This document shows, piece by piece, positions 14,816 to 21,610 of a DNA stretch of 21,610 bases. The stretch is from Muribaculaceae bacterium. Its GTDB lineage: Bacteria > Bacteroidota > Bacteroidia > Bacteroidales > Muribaculaceae. The stretch lies in assembly GCA_009775125.1 (NCBI GenBank), contig VSPD01000044.1, positions 1 to 21,610 of the forward strand. Reading direction: 5' to 3'. Under the pieces are notes generated by a model that saw only the letters and a program-made list of their open reading frames with translations, was not told the origin of the DNA and ran no database searches. The position numbers and the translations under genes are program-made. Each line of letters starts with the position of its first letter. Within the stretch, counting starts at the first letter, position 1.

Positions 14816-16228
14816 ATGATTACCGCATTCATTCCCTTTGTCGACGAACAGCAGGCGGCACAAACCGAAGCAAACCTGCATGAATCGAAACTTGTAACCA
14901 AAATAGTACGTCTCGGCGCCGATATGCCGGTGACCGCCTCCTCCACAATGAAATTTATCGCCGACAATGCCGGCGAAAACCCATACATACTGCTCTACAC
15001 CAAAACCAACACGCTCGTTCCCGGATACTTCGCCCTCGAACGCCTCGTGCGCCTGGCCGAGGATTCCGGCGCCGGAATGCTCTACTCCGACTACTATACC
15101 GTGGTGGACGGCGTGCAGAAAAACGCTCCCGTAATCGACTACCAGGCCGGCTCGCTGCGCGACGACTTCAACTTCGGCTCGCTGCTTTTCTTCCGCACGG
15201 CCGACTTCCGCATCGCCGCCGAAGGCATCGACCGCGACTACAAGGCCGCCGGCCTCTACGACCTGCGCCTGCGTCTGAGCCGCATCGCCCCGATTGTGCA
15301 TGTCAACGAATACCTTTACCAAGACGTGACTACCGACAACCGCCGCTCCGGCGAGAAAATATTCGACTATGTCGACCCCAAGAACCGCTCCGTGCAAATC
15401 GAGATGGAAGAAGCCTGCACCGCCCACCTCAAAGCCGTCGACGGCTACCTCGCTCCTGAGTTTGAGCCGGTGGAATTCGGCGAGGACAAATTTGAGTTCG
15501 AGGCATCGGTGGTGATTCCCGTGCGTAACCGCGTGCGCACAATCCGCGACGCCCTGCGCTCGGCCCTCAACCAGCAAACCGATTTCCCCTTCAACGTGAT
15601 AGTAGTCGACAACCACTCCACCGACGGCACCACCGAGGCCATCGAGGAATTTGCCTCCGACCCGCGCCTTATCCACATCAAGCCCGAACGCACCGACCTT
15701 GGCATCGGCGGCTGCTGGAACATGGCCGTGGAGCACCCCAAATGCGGAAAATTTGCCATTCAGCTCGACTCCGACGACGTGTATTCCGGCCCCGATACTC
15801 TGGCTAAAATCGTGAAAGCGTTCTACGACCAGAACTGCGCCATGGTTGTGGGCACCTACATGCTCACCGACATCGACTGCAACCCCATCCCCCCGGGCGT
15901 AATCGACCACAAGGAATGGACTCCCGACAACGGCCGCAACAATGCCCTGCGCATCAACGGCCTTGGCGCGCCGCGCGCGTTCTACACGCCGATGCTGCGC
16001 AAAATCCACGTGCCCAACACATCCTACGGCGAGGACTACGCCCTGGGCCTTGCCTTCTCGCGCCGCCACCAGATAGGCCGCATCTACGACGTGCTCTACT
16101 TCTGCCGCCGCTGGGAAGACAATTCCGACGCCGCACTCGACACGGCGAAGATGAACGCCAACAACCTTTACAAAGACCGCATCCGCACTTGGGAGCTCCA
16201 AGCGCGCCAAGCACTGAACGCACAATGA
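14816..16228 (+). CDS. Two-domain family 2 glycosyltransferase
   Basis: The ATG at 14816 gives 470 residues; an ATG at 14783 would overlap the preceding gene and add 11. The C-terminal half (about 228-430) is a GT2 domain with ASVVIPVRNRVRTIRDAL, VIVVDNHSTDGT, the metal-binding QLDSDD (318-321) and a GEDYALGLAF acceptor motif. The N-terminal half looks like a second, degenerate GT-A domain: ALERLVRLAEDSGAGMLYSD and LLFFRTADFRI have the right order, but the DxD position reads LLYTKTNT, so it is probably inactive. There is no membrane segment, so it is cytoplasmic. It follows the amidase by 19 bp, and its stop overlaps the next start (ATGA). Acceptor and donor are unknown. Confidence 0.87.
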   Translation: MITAFIPFVDEQQAAQTEANLHESKLVTKIVRLGADMPVTASSTMKFIADNAGENPYILLYTKTNTLVPGYFALERLVRLAEDSGAGMLYSDYYTVVDGVQKNAPVIDYQAGSLRDDFNFGSLLFFRTADFRIAAEGIDRDYKAAGLYDLRLRLSRIAPIVHVNEYLYQDVTTDNRRSGEKIFDYVDPKNRSVQIEMEEACTAHLKAVDGYLAPEFEPVEFGEDKFEFEASVVIPVRNRVRTIRDALRSALNQQTDFPFNVIVVDNHSTDGTTEAIEEFASDPRLIHIKPERTDLGIGGCWNMAVEHPKCGKFAIQLDSDDVYSGPDTLAKIVKAFYDQNCAMVVGTYMLTDIDCNPIPPGVIDHKEWTPDNGRNNALRINGLGAPRAFYTPMLRKIHVPNTSYGEDYALGLAFSRRHQIGRIYDVLYFCRRWEDNSDAALDTAKMNANNLYKDRIRTWELQARQALNAQ

Positions 16229-17094
16229 TCGACCCTGCCAAATTTTTGGAAGAGCAACTTGCCGTGTGGCCTATGGCCGCCGGCAATTTTGCAGCACTGG
16301 CCAATGTGCGCGTCAAGGAAGTGCAGGCCTGCCGCATGCCCATGAAGGTGCAGTTCAACCCGGCGCGTATCGTTTCGTCGGGCGCGAAAGTCGACGCTGC
16401 TTCGCTCAAAGCAAGGCCCTGTTTCCTTTGCGAGGCCAACCGCCCTGCCGAGCAAATGCAAATCGACCTCGCCGCCGAGGGCATCCCCGGCTATTGGCTG
16501 CTTGTGAACCCCTTCCCTATCTTTCCGCGCCATTTCACCATCCCGGCCAAAGAGCACACCCCGCAGCGCATCGCGGGGCGCATCGCCGACATGATAGCGA
16601 TAGCGCGCGCCATGCCCGACTATACCATTTTCTACAACGGCCCCCGTTGCGGCGCATCGGCTCCCGACCATATGCACTTCCAGGCCGGCAATTCCGACTT
16701 TCTGCCTCTGGTGCAAGCCGGACACGCCCCCTACGCCTTGACCATCAAAGGCTCGGCCGACGAAATCGAGGACAAATTCATACGCCTGTATGCCGCGCTC
16801 CCCATTGCCGACGGCGACGAGGAACCTATGCTGAACATACTCTGCACCTGCCATTACGGCCGTGTGACCATGACAGTGGTGCCGCGCAAGAAACACCGCC
16901 CCGCCTGCTACGGAAACGAGACACCGGAGCAGATGCTCCTGTCGCCGGCGTCGGTGGACATGGGCGGAGCCTTCATAACGCCTCTCGAAAAAGATTTCGA
17001 GCGTCTCGACGGCCCGATGATAGAAAATGTAATCGACGAACTATGCCTTAGCCGGGCCGAGATACGCGACCTGCGCAAGCATCTTAACCTGTAA
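16225..17094 (+). CDS. DUF4922 protein, GalT/HIT-superfamily nucleotidyl transferase-like
   Basis: This 289-residue cytoplasmic protein starts at the ATG overlapping the glycosyltransferase stop codon. It has the hallmarks of the galactose-1-phosphate uridylyltransferase / ATP adenylyltransferase branch of the HIT superfamily: a CxxC pair in RPCFLCEANRP (Cys66, Cys69), the strand motif LLVNPFPIFPRHFTIP, and HMHFQAG (His149, His151, Gln153), the HxHxQ signature in which the middle His would carry the nucleotidyl group. The family is annotated only as DUF4922, and its substrate is unknown to me. In this operon it could activate or phosphorolyse a sugar phosphate for the adjacent glycosyltransferase; this is inference. 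Confidence 0.85.
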   Translation: MIDPAKFLEEQLAVWPMAAGNFAALANVRVKEVQACRMPMKVQFNPARIVSSGAKVDAASLKARPCFLCEANRPAEQMQIDLAAEGIPGYWLLVNPFPIFPRHFTIPAKEHTPQRIAGRIADMIAIARAMPDYTIFYNGPRCGASAPDHMHFQAGNSDFLPLVQAGHAPYALTIKGSADEIEDKFIRLYAALPIADGDEEPMLNILCTCHYGRVTMTVVPRKKHRPACYGNETPEQMLLSPASVDMGGAFITPLEKDFERLDGPMIENVIDELCLSRAEIRDLRKHLNL

Positions 17095-17114
17095 ACAACG
17101 TTTGTGACAACAAT

Positions 17115-18380
17115 ATGACCCAGCCAATAGTAAACGTAGGCATCCTCTCCGCTCCGAAAATCGAAATAGTGCTCAACGGCAAGTATCGCATGAACGGCCG
17201 TACGATAACGGGCGAGATGACATTTGACGCCGAATCGTTCGATGCCGAGGGCAGCTGCGAGATACTGCCCGTCGACGTGGGCGCGTACGTGTCGGTGAAA
17301 AACGTTATGATCGGCAAGGAATTCCACTGGCAACGCTTCGAGACACAAGATTTCATAGGCGACATACACATCGTGCGCTCCGGCAAAAACCTCGTGCTCA
17401 TCAACGCCCTTCTTGTCGAGGACTATCTCAAAAGCGTGATTTCATCGGAAATGTCGGCCACATCGTCGCTCGAGCTGCTCAAAGCACATTCCGTAATATC
17501 CCGCTCGTGGCTCCTTGCCCAGATTTACAAGACCGGACACGATGCCCACAGCTTCCCGATGACCGAAACCGACACAGAGCGCATCCGCTGGTACGACCGC
17601 GACGACCACGACCTTTTCGACGTGTGCGCCGACGACCACTGCCAACGCTACCAGGGCATCTCGCGTCAGACCACCGACGCCGTGGCCCGAGCCATCGAGG
17701 CCACCTATGGCGAGGTGCTCGAATACGACGGCGAGCTCTGCGACGCGCGCTTCTCCAAATGCTGCGGAGGAGTGTTCGAGCAGTTTGAGACTTGCTGGGA
17801 ACCCGTGCACAAGCCATATCTGTCGGCCCGCGCCGACTGCCCCGACGAAAACGCATTTCCCGACCTCACTGTCGAGGAAAATGCCCGCGAGTGGATACTG
17901 TCGGCCCCGGAAGCCTTCTGCAACACCGACGACAGCCGCACCATCTCCGAAGTGCTCAACGGCTACGACAAAGAGACCACGCCCGATTTCTACCGCTGGA
18001 CCGTGGAATACACCGCCGACGAGCTTTCGGCCATAGCCCGCGACCGCTCCGGCATCGACTTCGGCACGATAACAGAAATCACCCCCCTCGAACGCGGCAC
18101 GTCGGGACGCATCAGCCGCCTGCGCATCGCCGGCACCAAGCGCACAATGGAAATCGGAAAAGAGCTCGAAATACGCCGCACGCTCTCGCGCAGCCACCTG
18201 TATTCATCGGCTTTCGTAGTGGAAAAGACCGACGGCGGATTCCGTTTCCGCGGAGCCGGCTGGGGCCACGGCGTGGGCCTTTGCCAGATTGGCGCCGCCG
18301 TGATGGCCGCAAAGGGCTATGGCTACCGTCAAATCCTCGCCCATTACTACCCGGGCAGCCAAATCATCAAAGAATATTAA
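17115..18380 (+). CDS. SpoIID/LytB domain protein (lytic transglycosylase-like)
   Basis: This 421-residue protein has the SpoIID/LytB pattern. Glu112 in VEDYLKSVISSEMSA corresponds to the catalytic Glu of SpoIID. It is followed by ELLKAHSVISRSWLLAQ (family: LKAQAVAARTY), a Cys cluster (SKCCGGVFE) in the region that carries zinc ligands in clostridial SpoIID, and the closing GWGHGVGLCQIGAAVMAAKG. In sporulating Firmicutes SpoIID cleaves denuded glycan strands after an amidase has removed the peptides. There is no N-terminal signal peptide or membrane helix (MTQPIVNVGILSAP), and no upstream in-frame start supplies one, so its location is unclear. It lies 20 bp after the DUF4922 gene and 9 bp before the permease. 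Confidence 0.9.
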   Translation: MTQPIVNVGILSAPKIEIVLNGKYRMNGRTITGEMTFDAESFDAEGSCEILPVDVGAYVSVKNVMIGKEFHWQRFETQDFIGDIHIVRSGKNLVLINALLVEDYLKSVISSEMSATSSLELLKAHSVISRSWLLAQIYKTGHDAHSFPMTETDTERIRWYDRDDHDLFDVCADDHCQRYQGISRQTTDAVARAIEATYGEVLEYDGELCDARFSKCCGGVFEQFETCWEPVHKPYLSARADCPDENAFPDLTVEENAREWILSAPEAFCNTDDSRTISEVLNGYDKETTPDFYRWTVEYTADELSAIARDRSGIDFGTITEITPLERGTSGRISRLRIAGTKRTMEIGKELEIRRTLSRSHLYSSAFVVEKTDGGFRFRGAGWGHGVGLCQIGAAVMAAKGYGYRQILAHYYPGSQIIKEY

Positions 18381-18389
18381 ACCTCTACC

Positions 18390-20255
18390 ATGAAAGGAAA
18401 CAAGAAAAGAAGCCCGTGGGCATGGATTCCGACGCTGTATTTCGCGCAGGGTCTGCCGTATGTGGCTGTGATGACAATATCTGTCATAATGTATAAACGC
18501 CTGGGCATGTCGAACACCGACATCGCCATCTATACAGGCTGGCTCGGGTTGCCATGGGTGATAAAGCCCTTCTGGAGCCCGTTTGTCGACCTTATCAAGA
18601 CAAAACGCTGGTGGACGCTCACGATGCAGTGGATTGTGGCGTTTGCCCTGGCCGGCATAGCTTTCACGATTCCGACGGAATTTTATGTGCAGTTCACCCT
18701 GGCCATATTCATGCTCATGGGGTTTGCCTCGGCCACTCACGACATAGCGGCCGACGGCTTCTACATGCTTGCCCTCGACGAGCATGAGCAATCGTTCTAT
18801 GTGGGCATCCGCTCCACCTTCTACCGTGTCGCCACCGTTGTGGGCCAAGGCTTGCTTGTGGTGCTTGCCGGATTGATTGAGATGAACTCGGGCCTTGAAC
18901 CGCTGGAAATGCAGCTCATGGTCGACCCCGACATGCCGGCCACCGTGGCCGCTCTGCCTGCCGGCTCGGCCGACAACGCCAAAACCGGCGCTCCGGCATT
19001 TTTCTCGGCAATGAACGGCGAAAAAATATCCGTCGTCGCCCCCGAGACGATAGACGGCATCGCTTTCACCGAATATGCCGCCGCCCTGCGCGACTCGGTC
19101 AAAGCCCACAACACCCTCCACGGCTTCATTGCCGCAGAGCAAGAAAAAGCCAACGCCGACAAGGCCGAGGCCAAGCAATGGAGCGCGTTCCGCCTTTGGC
19201 TTAAAGAGACTTTCGGCGACGACCGCCAGGCCGCTGCTCCGGCCAACGCCAATGTGGCCGTAATGGCCGTAGGCCTCACCGAACGTCCCGACGAGGACAT
19301 GGCCCTTATCGTCAACTTTGCCGAGGGCGACCAAAGCATCAAACTCGTAAGCGACGAACGCCTTGTCTTCACCCCCGACAACTGGGACAAGCAGGCCTAT
19401 CTTTTCTTTACCGTCGACCCAAAAATCAAGGAACCGGTGTCGGCTACCTTCCGCGCCACATCGGGCAATATCCCGATGGCATGGTCGGTGGTGTTTATCG
19501 TGCTTTCGGTGTTCTTCTTCATCGTGGTAATCTACCACAACTGGGCTCTGCCGCGCCCCGACAGCGACCGCCCGTCGGCCGAGGCTTCAGCGCGCAACAT
19601 CTCGCTCGGCTTCATCGACGCCTTCAAGACATTCTTCACCAAATTCCCCGTAGGCCAGACCGTGGCCGCCGTGGTGTTCATGCTGCTCTACCGCTTCCCC
19701 GAGGCGCAGCTCACTAAAATAATCCAGCCCTTCCTGCTCGACCCCATCGACAAAGGCGGCCTGGGCCTCACCACCGGCGAGGTGGGACTTGTCTACGGCA
19801 CAATCGGCATAATCGGCCTCACCATCGGCGGCATCATCGGCGGCATGGTGGCTGCCAAGGGCGGCCTGAAAAAATGGCTCATGCCCATGGCCTGGTCGAT
19901 GTCGCTCACCTGCCTGACGTTTGTGTACCTGTCGATGTTCCAGGACCACTCGCTGCTCACCGTTAACATATGCGTGTTTATCGAGCAGTTCGGCTACGGA
20001 TTCGGATTCACCGCCTATATGCTCTACCTTATATATTACAGCGAGGGCAAATACAAGACATCGCACTATGCCATCTGCACCGGCCTTATGGCCCTGTCGA
20101 TGATGACGGGCATGATTGCCGGATGGATTCAGGAGACCATCGGCTACTCCCACTTCTTTATCTGGACAATGATTTGCTGCGTGTTCACCATAGGCGTGGC
20201 CATGATTGTGAAGGTGGACCCGTCGTTTGGCAAGAAACAAATAGAAAAAGAATAG
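18390..20255 (+). CDS. ampG: AmpG-like MFS muropeptide permease with large periplasmic insertion
   Basis: This major-facilitator transporter resembles AmpG, which imports anhydro-muropeptides. The start SPWAWIPTLYFAQGLPYVAV, the TGWLGLPWVIKPFWSPFVD and the ATHDIAADGFYMLAL motifs are typical. It has 621 residues against 491 in E. coli AmpG. The excess is a hydrophilic block at about 168-358 between predicted TM5 (ending VVLAGLIE) and TM6 (after SGNIPMAW), placing it in the periplasm. The block has an Ala/Lys/Glu-rich helical part (about 225-275) and a beta-rich part (about 285-355: DMALIVNFAEGDQSIKL...RLVFTPDNWDK). The C-terminal half has six further helices. It lies between the SpoIID-like gene and namZ, 2 bp from the latter. 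Confidence 0.88.
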   Translation: MKGNKKRSPWAWIPTLYFAQGLPYVAVMTISVIMYKRLGMSNTDIAIYTGWLGLPWVIKPFWSPFVDLIKTKRWWTLTMQWIVAFALAGIAFTIPTEFYVQFTLAIFMLMGFASATHDIAADGFYMLALDEHEQSFYVGIRSTFYRVATVVGQGLLVVLAGLIEMNSGLEPLEMQLMVDPDMPATVAALPAGSADNAKTGAPAFFSAMNGEKISVVAPETIDGIAFTEYAAALRDSVKAHNTLHGFIAAEQEKANADKAEAKQWSAFRLWLKETFGDDRQAAAPANANVAVMAVGLTERPDEDMALIVNFAEGDQSIKLVSDERLVFTPDNWDKQAYLFFTVDPKIKEPVSATFRATSGNIPMAWSVVFIVLSVFFFIVVIYHNWALPRPDSDRPSAEASARNISLGFIDAFKTFFTKFPVGQTVAAVVFMLLYRFPEAQLTKIIQPFLLDPIDKGGLGLTTGEVGLVYGTIGIIGLTIGGIIGGMVAAKGGLKKWLMPMAWSMSLTCLTFVYLSMFQDHSLLTVNICVFIEQFGYGFGFTAYMLYLIYYSEGKYKTSHYAICTGLMALSMMTGMIAGWIQETIGYSHFFIWTMICCVFTIGVAMIVKVDPSFGKKQIEKE

Positions 20256-20257
20256 AC

Positions 20258-21487
20258 ATGAAAAAGATACTCATATCAGCCTTCTGCGCCCTGGCCGCAA
20301 TGATAGCCACGGCACAGGTAAAGCCCGGCATCGAGGTGCTCCGCGACAGCGGCTTCAAGGCCCTGCAAGGCAAGCGCGTGGGCCTTATCACCAACCCTTC
20401 GGGCGTCGACAACAAACTGAAATCGACAATCGACATACTCCACGAGGCTCCGGGCGTCGACCTGGTAGCCCTCTACTCGCCCGAGCACGGCGTGCGCGGC
20501 GACGTGCATGCCGGCGACCATGTGTCGGACTATGTCGACCCCGCCACCGGCGTAAAAGTCTACTCCATCTATGGCAAGAACCTGCGCCCGAGCCGCGAGA
20601 TGCTCGACGGCGTGGACGTGCTGCTCTACGACATACAAGACAACGGCTGCCGTTCCTACACATTCATCTCGTCGATGGGCGTGGCCATGGACGCCTGCGC
20701 CGAGTACGGCAAGCAATTCATGGTGCTCGACCGCCCGAATCCCGTGGGCGGCAACAAGGTGGAAGGCTGCCTCGTCGAGGATTCCTGCGTGTCGTTTGTG
20801 AGCAAGTTCCCCATCCCTTACCTCTACGGACTCACCCCCGGCGAACTCGCCAACTACCTCAACGACGAAGGCCTGCTTCCCTCGGGCCGCAAGGTCGACC
20901 TGTCGGTAATCCCGATGGAAGGCTGGACACGCGACATGACATTTGCCGAGACCGGCATGCCCTGGGTGCTCCCCTCCCCCCACATTCCCAACCCCGAAGC
21001 CGCCCTGCTCTACCCTGCCTCGGGCATCCTCGGCGAGCTCAACTACATGAACATAGGCGTGGGCTATACCCTGCCGTTCAAGCTGTTCTGCGCCTCATGG
21101 GTCGACGCCGAAGCCCTCTCGCGCCGCCTCAACGCCCTCGACATCCCCGGGGTGATGTTCCGCCCCATCCATATCAAGCCGTTCTATGGCTTCGGCAAGG
21201 GCGAGAACCTTCAAGGCGTGGAATTTTATATCACCGACCGCGACAAGGCTCCCATCACCCTCATCCAATTCTATGTGATGCAAGAACTTGCCGACATGTA
21301 CCCCGACCACAAGGCCATGGAGACAGCCGATCCGTCGCGCTACTCGATGTTCGACAAGGTAACGGGCAGCAAGGAAATACGCCGCCGCTTCGCCAAGAAT
21401 CATAAAGTGGCCGACATCCTCGACTACTGGAACAAGGACAACGAATCTTTCGCCGCCAAATCGGCGAAATACCATCTCTACAAATAA
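20258..21487 (+). CDS. namZ: Exo-beta-N-acetylmuramidase NamZ (DUF1343)
   Basis: From the ATG at 20258 the 409-residue precursor has a signal peptide (MKKILISAFCALAAMIATAQ) and the full DUF1343/NamZ domain. Conserved blocks are GLITNPSGV, LYSPEHGVRG (Glu76, the likely catalytic acid), YDIQDNGCRSYTFISSM, MVLDRPNPVGG, MEGWTRDMTF and WVLPSPHIPN. Characterised NamZ enzymes of Bacillus subtilis and Tannerella forsythia release MurNAc from the non-reducing end of peptide-free glycan. It is therefore a periplasmic exo-enzyme that would act after the upstream amidase, with products imported by the permease 2 bp upstream. It is the last gene of the operon; no clear intrinsic terminator follows. Confidence 0.93.
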   Translation: MKKILISAFCALAAMIATAQVKPGIEVLRDSGFKALQGKRVGLITNPSGVDNKLKSTIDILHEAPGVDLVALYSPEHGVRGDVHAGDHVSDYVDPATGVKVYSIYGKNLRPSREMLDGVDVLLYDIQDNGCRSYTFISSMGVAMDACAEYGKQFMVLDRPNPVGGNKVEGCLVEDSCVSFVSKFPIPYLYGLTPGELANYLNDEGLLPSGRKVDLSVIPMEGWTRDMTFAETGMPWVLPSPHIPNPEAALLYPASGILGELNYMNIGVGYTLPFKLFCASWVDAEALSRRLNALDIPGVMFRPIHIKPFYGFGKGENLQGVEFYITDRDKAPITLIQFYVMQELADMYPDHKAMETADPSRYSMFDKVTGSKEIRRRFAKNHKVADILDYWNKDNESFAAKSAKYHLYK

Positions 21488-21610
21488 CAATGTTAATTTC
21501 GTTGATTAGAAAGATTGAGCGAATTATTTTACGTTAAGTATGCCTGATTAAAAAGTTAATGAAATCACGGTGTAGGGACGCACGGCTCGTGCGTCCGCAT
21601 AAATATCATT
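21488..21610. other. Spacer after namZ
   Basis: These 123 bp are AT-rich and end in a copy of the 27-bp hairpin repeat. No coding sequence or clear terminator is visible before the repeat. Confidence 0.7.
21571..21597 (+). repeat. Third copy of the 27-bp hairpin repeat
   Basis: The sequence is identical over 27 bp to 7799-7825 and to the complement of 7865-7891. Similarity continues past the hairpin: CATAAATATCATT here against CGTAAATACC in the complement of the 7865 copy. The single arm at the window edge suggests that its inverted partner lies just to the right. Confidence 0.8.

Noticed and set aside
15916..16224. N-terminal extension of the DUF4922 frame
   Set aside because: The upstream part is an Arg/Pro-rich out-of-frame reading of the glycosyltransferase gene; the ATG at 16225 overlaps its stop codon and starts the real protein.
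14774..16225. 483-codon minus-strand frame opposite the glycosyltransferase gene
   Set aside because: It covers the GT2 gene almost exactly in antisense; the GT2 motifs show which strand is coding.
18204..19538. 444-codon minus-strand frame opposite the permease gene
   Set aside because: Antisense shadow; the permease helices and AmpG motifs on the plus strand explain the DNA.
18390..20255. Fusion of two genes or assembly error in the permease
   Set aside because: The frame is continuous, MFS helices occur on both sides in the right order, and the insertion falls exactly in a periplasmic loop, so a true insertion is more likely.

Overview
The window looks like a chromosomal segment of a Bacteroidales bacterium. 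The coding regions are GC-rich and the spacers AT-rich. Three upstream regions carry the Bacteroidetes -7 element TAnnTTTG, two of them with a well-spaced TTTG. The gene families (DUF3108, PepSY-like DUF2874, golvesin-domain amidase, DUF4922, DUF1343/NamZ) are typical of that order. A Muribaculaceae-like source is plausible but cannot be proved from the sequence alone. No rRNA, tRNA, CRISPR array, phage or transposase gene was seen.

Left part (41-7653, minus strand). A compact four-gene unit runs from 2609 down to 41: a threonine-synthase-like protein that has lost its PLP motifs, a 106-residue unknown protein, a PlsC-type acyltransferase and an omega-amidase/nitrilase. The last three are joined by short stop/start overlaps. 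Upstream of this unit lie an MscS-family channel, a C11 (clostripain-type) lipoprotein peptidase and alaS. alaS has a good Bacteroidetes promoter.

Middle part (7654-11645). A 351-bp divergent spacer carries an inverted repeat element and a strong palindrome. It is followed by an M23 peptidase, a PepSY-like periplasmic protein, a 347-bp gene-free stretch made of many small hairpins, nagB (minus) and a DUF3108 protein (minus).

Right part (11842-21487, plus strand). Six genes are tightly packed behind one promoter: an Amidase_3 enzyme interrupted by a golvesin-like domain, a two-domain glycosyltransferase, a GalT/HIT-like protein (DUF4922), a SpoIID/LytB protein, an AmpG-like permease with a large extra periplasmic loop, and a NamZ-type exo-muramidase. 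Together they read as a peptidoglycan trimming, import and recycling operon: the amidase removes stem peptides, SpoIID- and NamZ-type enzymes act on denuded glycan, and AmpG imports the products. nagB nearby could feed amino sugars into glycolysis. The glycosyltransferase and GalT-like protein do not fit a purely catabolic scheme and are the open question.

Non-coding DNA. Several spacers contain short tandem arrays with strict periods of 7, 9 or 10 bp that start at or just after stop codons. A 27-bp hairpin-forming repeat occurs three times (an inverted pair at 7799-7891 and a single copy at 21571). The strongest candidates for something new are the PLP-less threonine synthase homologue, the peptidoglycan operon with its unusual domain insertions, and the heptamer arrays.
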